The notes below the pieces were generated by a model. It worked only from the letters and a program-made list of their open reading frames with translations. It was not told the DNA's origin and did no database searches. The position numbers and the translations under genes are program-made. Positions 59,702 through 64,000 of a DNA stretch of 64,000 nt are shown in pieces. Source of the stretch: an uncultured Dorea sp. (GTDB lineage: Bacteria > Bacillota > Clostridia > Lachnospirales > Lachnospiraceae); contig CAPEBR010000002.1 of the NCBI GenBank assembly GCA_948602995.1, positions 73,894 to 137,893 on the forward strand, given 5' to 3'. Position 1 is the stretch's first letter, and each line of letters opens with the position of its first letter.

Positions 59702-60524
59702 GAAAAAGAATAAAAGCATGATTCAGCGCAGGCTGATTCCCACCTATATTTTCCTTTCAATTGTATCCATAATTTCCGTATTTCCGCTGTACTGGATGAT
59801 ATCTGCGGCAACGAATACCTCTACGGATGTTTCCAGAGGGCGTATTCTTCCGGGAACACACTTTATGGAAAATTTTAATAATCTGGTATCACAGCAGCCT
59901 TTATGGCGCGCGCTTGGAAATTCCTTCATGTACGCAATCGTAACCACTCTTGTCTGCCTTCTTATCTGTTCAATCGCAGGCTACGGTTTTGAAATCTATC
60001 ATGATAAATGGAAGGATAAGCTTTTCTCCATTCTCCTGCTTGCCATGATGGTACCGCAGGTTGCAACTATGGTTCCGCTGTTCCAGATGTTTTCAAAGGC
60101 CAGACTTTTGAACTGTACGCTTGGTTTCATCCTTCCCATGATATCTACGCCGTTCATGATCATGATGTTCCGCCAGAATGCTAGATCTTTCCCGGTTGAT
60201 ATCATGGAAGCCGCCCGCATTGACGGTTTAAATGAAATACAGATATTTTTCCGTATGTTCTTCCCGACCATGAGATCCACCTATGCGGCAGCTGCAGTTA
60301 TCACATTTATGAATGCATGGAATTCCTATCTGTGGCCGAAGGTAATTATGACAGACAACGATTCCATGACAATGCCAATGCTGATTGCGAACCTGATTAC
60401 CGGATATGTGACAGATTACGGTATGCTGATGTGCGGTGTATTGTTCTGCTCCATTCCTACAATGGTTGTCTTCTTCGTATTGCAGAAGCAGTTCGCAGAA
60501 GGTATTACTGGTGCAGTTAAATAA
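59694..60524 (+). CDS. ABC sugar transporter permease (MalG type, second system)
   Basis: A 276-residue membrane subunit. The EAA loop reads MEAARIDGLNEIQIFF with a following FPTMRS in place of the usual LP-x-x-KP, a mild oddity. It ends in FAEGITGAVK, the conserved MalG-like tail. I take the GTG at 59694 with AGGTGAT just upstream; it overlaps the preceding stop. An ATG at 59718 is an alternative. Confidence 0.9.
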   Translation: MTEKKNKSMIQRRLIPTYIFLSIVSIISVFPLYWMISAATNTSTDVSRGRILPGTHFMENFNNLVSQQPLWRALGNSFMYAIVTTLVCLLICSIAGYGFEIYHDKWKDKLFSILLLAMMVPQVATMVPLFQMFSKARLLNCTLGFILPMISTPFMIMMFRQNARSFPVDIMEAARIDGLNEIQIFFRMFFPTMRSTYAAAAVITFMNAWNSYLWPKVIMTDNDSMTMPMLIANLITGYVTDYGMLMCGVLFCSIPTMVVFFVLQKQFAEGITGAVK

Positions 60525-60529
60525 TATGA

Positions 60530-60580
60530 TACAAGTGTCAAAAGGTCATGCGTTTCATGCTAGCATGAAAAAACATGATA
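60530..60580 (+). repeat. Dispersed repeat A, copy 3
   Basis: tgatacaagtgtcaaaaggt then catgcgtttcatgctagcat. Near-identical to 1-40 and to the inverse of 30500-30552. Confidence 0.65.
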
Positions 60581-60587
60581 ATTTATG

Positions 60588-60640
60588 ACAATATGTCCGG
60601 CATGGCTTTCAAAAGAGAAAAAACATGCCGGACATATTGT
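60588..60640 (+). promoter_or_regulatory. Long perfect hairpin in the leader of the 60660 gene
   Basis: ACAATATGTCCGGCATG at 60588-60604 pairs exactly with 60624-60640, loop 19 bases. No U tract follows. The ribosome-binding site gcaggag is 9 bases later. It may separate expression of the permeases and the following gene. Confidence 0.55.
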
Positions 60641-60659
60641 TAGATCGCAGGAGTGAAAA

Positions 60660-62492
60660 ATGAGTGAATTTATTCTTAATGTAATACACAGGCCGGAAAT
60701 GGTGCCAGAATATTCGGCTACAGTTACCGGCCACGGCAAGGAAGAGGATATCGGAGATAAAAAGCTGCTGACCGAATCCCTGGATATATTTAAAACACAG
60801 CAGAGGCTGGCCCATGAAAATGGTCTGAAGGTCACCATCCATATGACCTATGCCGCCTTGTTTAATAAAGAGGCAGTTGAAATTGCAATGCATGACCATG
60901 AAACCTACGGGGATGAAATTGCTTTGTCTTTACTTGGACTTCCCTGTGAAGAGTTCCGTGAAAAGTACAAGACAAAGGATTTTTGCATCTGGATGTTTTC
61001 TATAGAGGATAAAAAGCGAATTGTAGACGATGTATTTGGAAAATTCCACGATATTTTTGGCTTTTATCCTGAATCTACTGGTTCCTACTATATGGATGCT
61101 GATCTGACAAACTATATAAAGGAAACGTATCCGTCTGTGAAATGTGCCGTAGCTACCTGCTGGGAGGAAGGCCCCAAGGCATACCACACCTGTAATAATT
61201 CCTGGTATACCTTATTTGACGGCGGCCCATGGGCGCCGTGGATTCCCTCTAAGCAGAATACCCATGCACCGGCAGCGGATGAATCCGAGGACAGCGGCAT
61301 TGTTGCAATTCCCCATCTTTCAAGGGATCTGCTGGCATGCTATGACGGGAACGGCTCCAACTTCGGAACCCATCCCCAGAATGTGCTGCGGGGCATGATT
61401 TATGACACGAAAACCTGGGAATTTCCTTATCTTTATAACCTCATTGATCAGTACCGCGCCCAGGAAAAATATAATAACGGCTATGCCTATAACATGATGT
61501 TCGTAGGCCCTGGCTGGATGAACAAAATGGGACGCTGGGAGGCTCCCTATGAGCTGCTTTTAAAATCCTACTCTGACGGATGTAAATACTATGGAGATTT
61601 AAAAAAGGCGGGGAAGCTTACTGACATGACCATGTCTGAGTTCGCAGACTATTACCGTAAAAAGAAAACTTATACCGAGCCGGAATGCGCCCTTTGGAGA
61701 GACATTCTCTATGGCTCCGACAAGCAGGTCTTTTGGTATACAGATCCTTATATGCGGGCCGGCGTCAGTATGGATCAGGGCGGCGCTGTTTTTGATTTAC
61801 GTCCTTATGCCGCTAAGCTTAAGTGGGAGGTTGGTATTGGAACAAAGCATGTGCAGGACGCATCCTATCCTTTCCTGATCCAGGAAAAATACCGTGCCGG
61901 ATACTTTACTCATTACGCAGGCGAAGGAACAATAAGAAGTGCAAAGCTGTCGTACCGGGGCGAAGAAGTAGACTTATGCCTGTGCCGCACAAAAGCACAT
62001 TTTTCTCAGGAAGGTACTACCCGGATCCTGACCCTTGACCCTGTAACTATCGAATTTTCAGATCTCAAGGTTACCCTTCAGACGAAGGAATACTTTGAAG
62101 AAGGAAGCGGTTCCATCAGGATTGAGCGTACCATCCTTAACATGAGCAGACCTGACACATCGGTTGAGTTAAATGAGTATATGACAGCCTGCTATGGAAC
62201 CACAGAATATCCGGAGGATATGAGCGGCATCCTTCTCAGATGTGAAGGAGCAGAGGAAAAGGCGATCTCCTATGAATACCGCTGCCGCGAGGAAAGTCTC
62301 ACAGGAGCTTCTGCCGTCTCTGCCGTAATTCCGGCAATCGAGACAAAAGTTTCTATGACTGCTTCTGACACTGCTTTAGGATATATCAAAGAGGGTTATG
62401 CATTCTCACCAATGTTTACTCTTGGATATAAGAAAAATATAACAGATAAGGAGATGTTTTCGACATGGCTCAGGCTGGAAAAGGCAGATTAA
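60660..62492 (+). CDS. Large uncharacterised protein, possible carbohydrate-active enzyme
   Basis: A 610-residue protein without signal peptide. The N-terminal ~400 residues look like an alpha/beta barrel of the polysaccharide-deacetylase/GH57-like sort (VIHRPEMVPEYSATVTGHG, IHMTYAALFN, GFYPESTGSYYMD, acidic/His clusters such as HLSRDLLACYDGNGSNFGTHP). The C-terminal ~200 are beta-rich. I recall similar proteins as DUF3863-type, not characterised. It follows a sugar importer, so it likely acts on the imported glycan in the cytoplasm. The following small gene begins inside its 3' end. Confidence 0.5.
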   Translation: MSEFILNVIHRPEMVPEYSATVTGHGKEEDIGDKKLLTESLDIFKTQQRLAHENGLKVTIHMTYAALFNKEAVEIAMHDHETYGDEIALSLLGLPCEEFREKYKTKDFCIWMFSIEDKKRIVDDVFGKFHDIFGFYPESTGSYYMDADLTNYIKETYPSVKCAVATCWEEGPKAYHTCNNSWYTLFDGGPWAPWIPSKQNTHAPAADESEDSGIVAIPHLSRDLLACYDGNGSNFGTHPQNVLRGMIYDTKTWEFPYLYNLIDQYRAQEKYNNGYAYNMMFVGPGWMNKMGRWEAPYELLLKSYSDGCKYYGDLKKAGKLTDMTMSEFADYYRKKKTYTEPECALWRDILYGSDKQVFWYTDPYMRAGVSMDQGGAVFDLRPYAAKLKWEVGIGTKHVQDASYPFLIQEKYRAGYFTHYAGEGTIRSAKLSYRGEEVDLCLCRTKAHFSQEGTTRILTLDPVTIEFSDLKVTLQTKEYFEEGSGSIRIERTILNMSRPDTSVELNEYMTACYGTTEYPEDMSGILLRCEGAEEKAISYEYRCREESLTGASAVSAVIPAIETKVSMTASDTALGYIKEGYAFSPMFTLGYKKNITDKEMFSTWLRLEKAD

Positions 62493-62683
62493 ATTACAGA
62501 TGCCCGTCCTGTTTTATGCGGGATCTGGATATTGATATGTTTTATGATAAGGAAAAGGATGAGTATTATTGCATACGGTGTCAGTATACGGGAAATGAGA
62601 AGGATGTGCTTGCAAGGAATGAGATGGTGAGGACGAGGTATGGGGCTATGAATAAGCGGTATACCAAATTCGACTTCGATTGA
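62465..62683 (+). CDS. Small zinc-ribbon protein
   Basis: A 72-residue protein with two cysteine pairs, CPSC and CIRC, in a rubredoxin/zinc-ribbon layout (about 13-16 and 36-39), then a basic tail. It starts 28 bases before the end of the preceding gene, in another frame, with the strong site AAGGAGAT 9 bases upstream of the ATG, which supports a real gene. It may be translationally coupled. Function unknown; such proteins occur as small regulators. Confidence 0.6.
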   Translation: MAQAGKGRLNYRCPSCFMRDLDIDMFYDKEKDEYYCIRCQYTGNEKDVLARNEMVRTRYGAMNKRYTKFDFD

Positions 62684-62717
62684 TGAAGGAAGGGGAGGGG
62701 AGCGGGGCGGCATAAAG

Positions 62718-62760
62718 AAATCCCGGAAACGCCAGTTTTATCAGCATTTCCGGGATTTTA
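62718..62760. terminator. Bidirectional terminator between convergent genes
   Basis: Perfect 12-bp stem AAATCCCGGAAA / TTTCCGGGATTT with a 17-base loop, and T/A tracts on both sides. Confidence 0.75.
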
Positions 62761-62779
62761 TCCGTTACTCGAACTATAA

Positions 62780-64000
62780 TTAAGTTTCCTGATAATTTCT
62801 TCCCAAGAATTTCTTGTCCTTCGTAAAGGTCGCTACACAATGTGAATCAATGTCTATCTTAATATCTTTCCTGCGTTCCTCATTCTCAATCTTATCCCTA
62901 TTCAATGTTAGGATATATTGGAAGTCTTGGAATTTTTCTTCCTGCTTATACAAATAATTCAAGCATTGAACCAGTGTATCCTGATCCACATCAAATATAT
63001 TATCGTGTACTAAAAACAAAGGATGTTTTTGCCTTGTAAAACTGTTGAACAGTAACGCCATATCATAAATGAATACTTTTGTCCTGTCAACACTATGACT
63101 TCCATCATCATAGATTCTTAAATTTAGCTCTACTGGTGTTTTACTTTTTGCCGTATCAATAGTCTGGATATTAAATGAACACTCTTTGTTTCCCATAATA
63201 GATTCATGAATTTCTAAAATAGTATTCATAAAACTTTGAAGAATCTTGCTGTTTTCCTCAATCTCATTGTCTATTTTCATTATTTCCTGTGTCTTTTGCA
63301 ATTTTAATAACTTTTTCTTTTTATCATTTTTCTCATATTGCTCAAACAAGAATTTTGTGTTAGAAAGAGAATCTTTCTTTGCTTCGTATATCTTTAAACT
63401 TGCCTTAAGATTCTTTAATATCCCTTTCTTATCTATAATTTTCAATTTTTCTGAATACTCATCATCAATTACCCTAATCTGTTCCGCAATCTCCTGAAGC
63501 TGCTTTTCCAATTCCTTTGCTTTCTGATTTACCAACATTCTTTGGAATTCTTCCACCTTATTTTTAAACCCTACAACTTCATTTAAAGATTTGACTACTG
63601 CATTACCCAAATCACTTTTAAACTGATTATATACTAATTCTATTTCATTATCATCAATTTGTTCCGGTTTGGGCATTCTTCTTATCTTGTCATAGTCATG
63701 GCGTAATGCTTTCTGTCGTTTCCGGAACTGATCTAACATACTTTCCAACTCAATAAGTTCTGCCTCCATTGAGTCAAATGTTTCATTTGTCTTGAAACTT
63801 TCAATCGCCTCCTCCAACTTTTGCAGTTCATCTTCCAAAGCGTTTAATTCTGCCCTGACATCAGAAATTTTCTTTTTCCCTTCTTGAGTTAATTCCTTTT
63901 TATTTTTCGCTATAACTGTTGTTACATTTTCAATTTCCTTTATCTTACTTAAAGTATTTCGATATGCTTCTAAAGAAAATCCTAACAAAAATAAGTGCGC
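62780..64000 (-). CDS. DUF2326-type SMC-like ATPase, C-terminal part (runs off window)
   Basis: At least 406 residues; the reading frame is open to the window edge (AHLFLLGFSLEAYRN), so the N-terminus with the Walker A motif lies beyond 64000. Visible are long coiled coils (about residues 20-250) and a C-terminal globular half (SFNIQTIDTAKSK, DMALLFNSF, then HPLFLVHDNIFDVDQDT) typical of DUF2326, where HDNIF resembles the Walker B region of ABC/SMC ATPases. Such proteins are known from ABC-three-component anti-phage systems and other DNA-linked systems. Partner genes would lie past the edge. Confidence 0.7.
   Translation of the reverse strand, partial: AHLFLLGFSLEAYRNTLSKIKEIENVTTVIAKNKKELTQEGKKKISDVRAELNALEDELQKLEEAIESFKTNETFDSMEAELIELESMLDQFRKRQKALRHDYDKIRRMPKPEQIDDNEIELVYNQFKSDLGNAVVKSLNEVVGFKNKVEEFQRMLVNQKAKELEKQLQEIAEQIRVIDDEYSEKLKIIDKKGILKNLKASLKIYEAKKDSLSNTKFLFEQYEKNDKKKKLLKLQKTQEIMKIDNEIEENSKILQSFMNTILEIHESIMGNKECSFNIQTIDTAKSKTPVELNLRIYDDGSHSVDRTKVFIYDMALLFNSFTRQKHPLFLVHDNIFDVDQDTLVQCLNYLYKQEEKFQDFQYILTLNRDKIENEERRKDIKIDIDSHCVATFTKDKKFLGRNYQET

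Noticed and set aside
1..64000. tRNA or rRNA genes
   Set aside because: I looked for T-arm motifs such as GGTTCGAATCC and for rRNA-like stretches and found none.

Overview
The window reads as chromosome of an anaerobic gut Firmicute of the family Lachnospiraceae. The gene content (secreted xylanase, sugar ABC transporters with YesM/YesN-type two-component control, pilus and sortase loci, SipW-type secretion) fits that family. A short-chain dehydrogenase at 49410-50210 looks like the 12-alpha-hydroxysteroid dehydrogenase of bile-acid-converting clostridia, which suggests a relative of Clostridium scindens or C. hylemonae. The species is an inference; no rRNA or tRNA is present.

Layout. 1-1.5 kb: deoC and a YgjV-like membrane protein. 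1.58-3.80 kb: a decayed integrative element bounded by 23-bp direct repeats, holding a truncated integrase fused to an excisionase remnant and an intact-looking type I toxin/antisense pair. It sits in the 3' end of a second, broken holin-like toxin gene. 4.1-18.0 kb: a xylan-utilisation cluster (ABC importer, sensor kinase, AraC-type response regulator, GH3 beta-xylosidase, lipoprotein, 1302-residue double-GH10 xylanase). 18.5-30.1 kb: housekeeping and mixed genes (a CoA-disulfide-reductase/rhodanese/siroheme-protein fusion, purC, HD hydrolase, Ca2+/cation antiporter, SWIM-SNF2 helicase, NhaC-like antiporter, a ferritin-like protein), with dispersed palindromic repeats between them.

30.6-49.3 kb is the most striking part: a tyrosine recombinase, a 1.1-kb segment bounded by perfect 28-bp inverted repeats, then a surface-structure operon. 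The operon encodes a P-type signal peptidase, a 1433-residue LPETG adhesin with His/Cys repeats, an LPSTG backbone pilin, a class C sortase, a pilin-like protein, two SipW-type secreted proteins, a protein with two sorting-like signals, a SipW-like ER-type signal peptidase, a class B sortase, a BTAD regulator with a degenerate GGDEF-like tail and two small related proteins. The layout predicts a phase-variable surface appendage in which DNA inversion decides which of two related coiled-coil proteins, and perhaps the pilus operon, is expressed.

49.4-64 kb: the HSDH gene, a CtkA/HipA-like kinase with a small upstream partner, lacZ flanked by two related MITE-like elements, an AraC regulator, a region of 44-bp repeats, a second sugar ABC importer with a large uncharacterised protein and a zinc-ribbon protein, and the C-terminal part of a DUF2326-type SMC-like ATPase running off the window edge.
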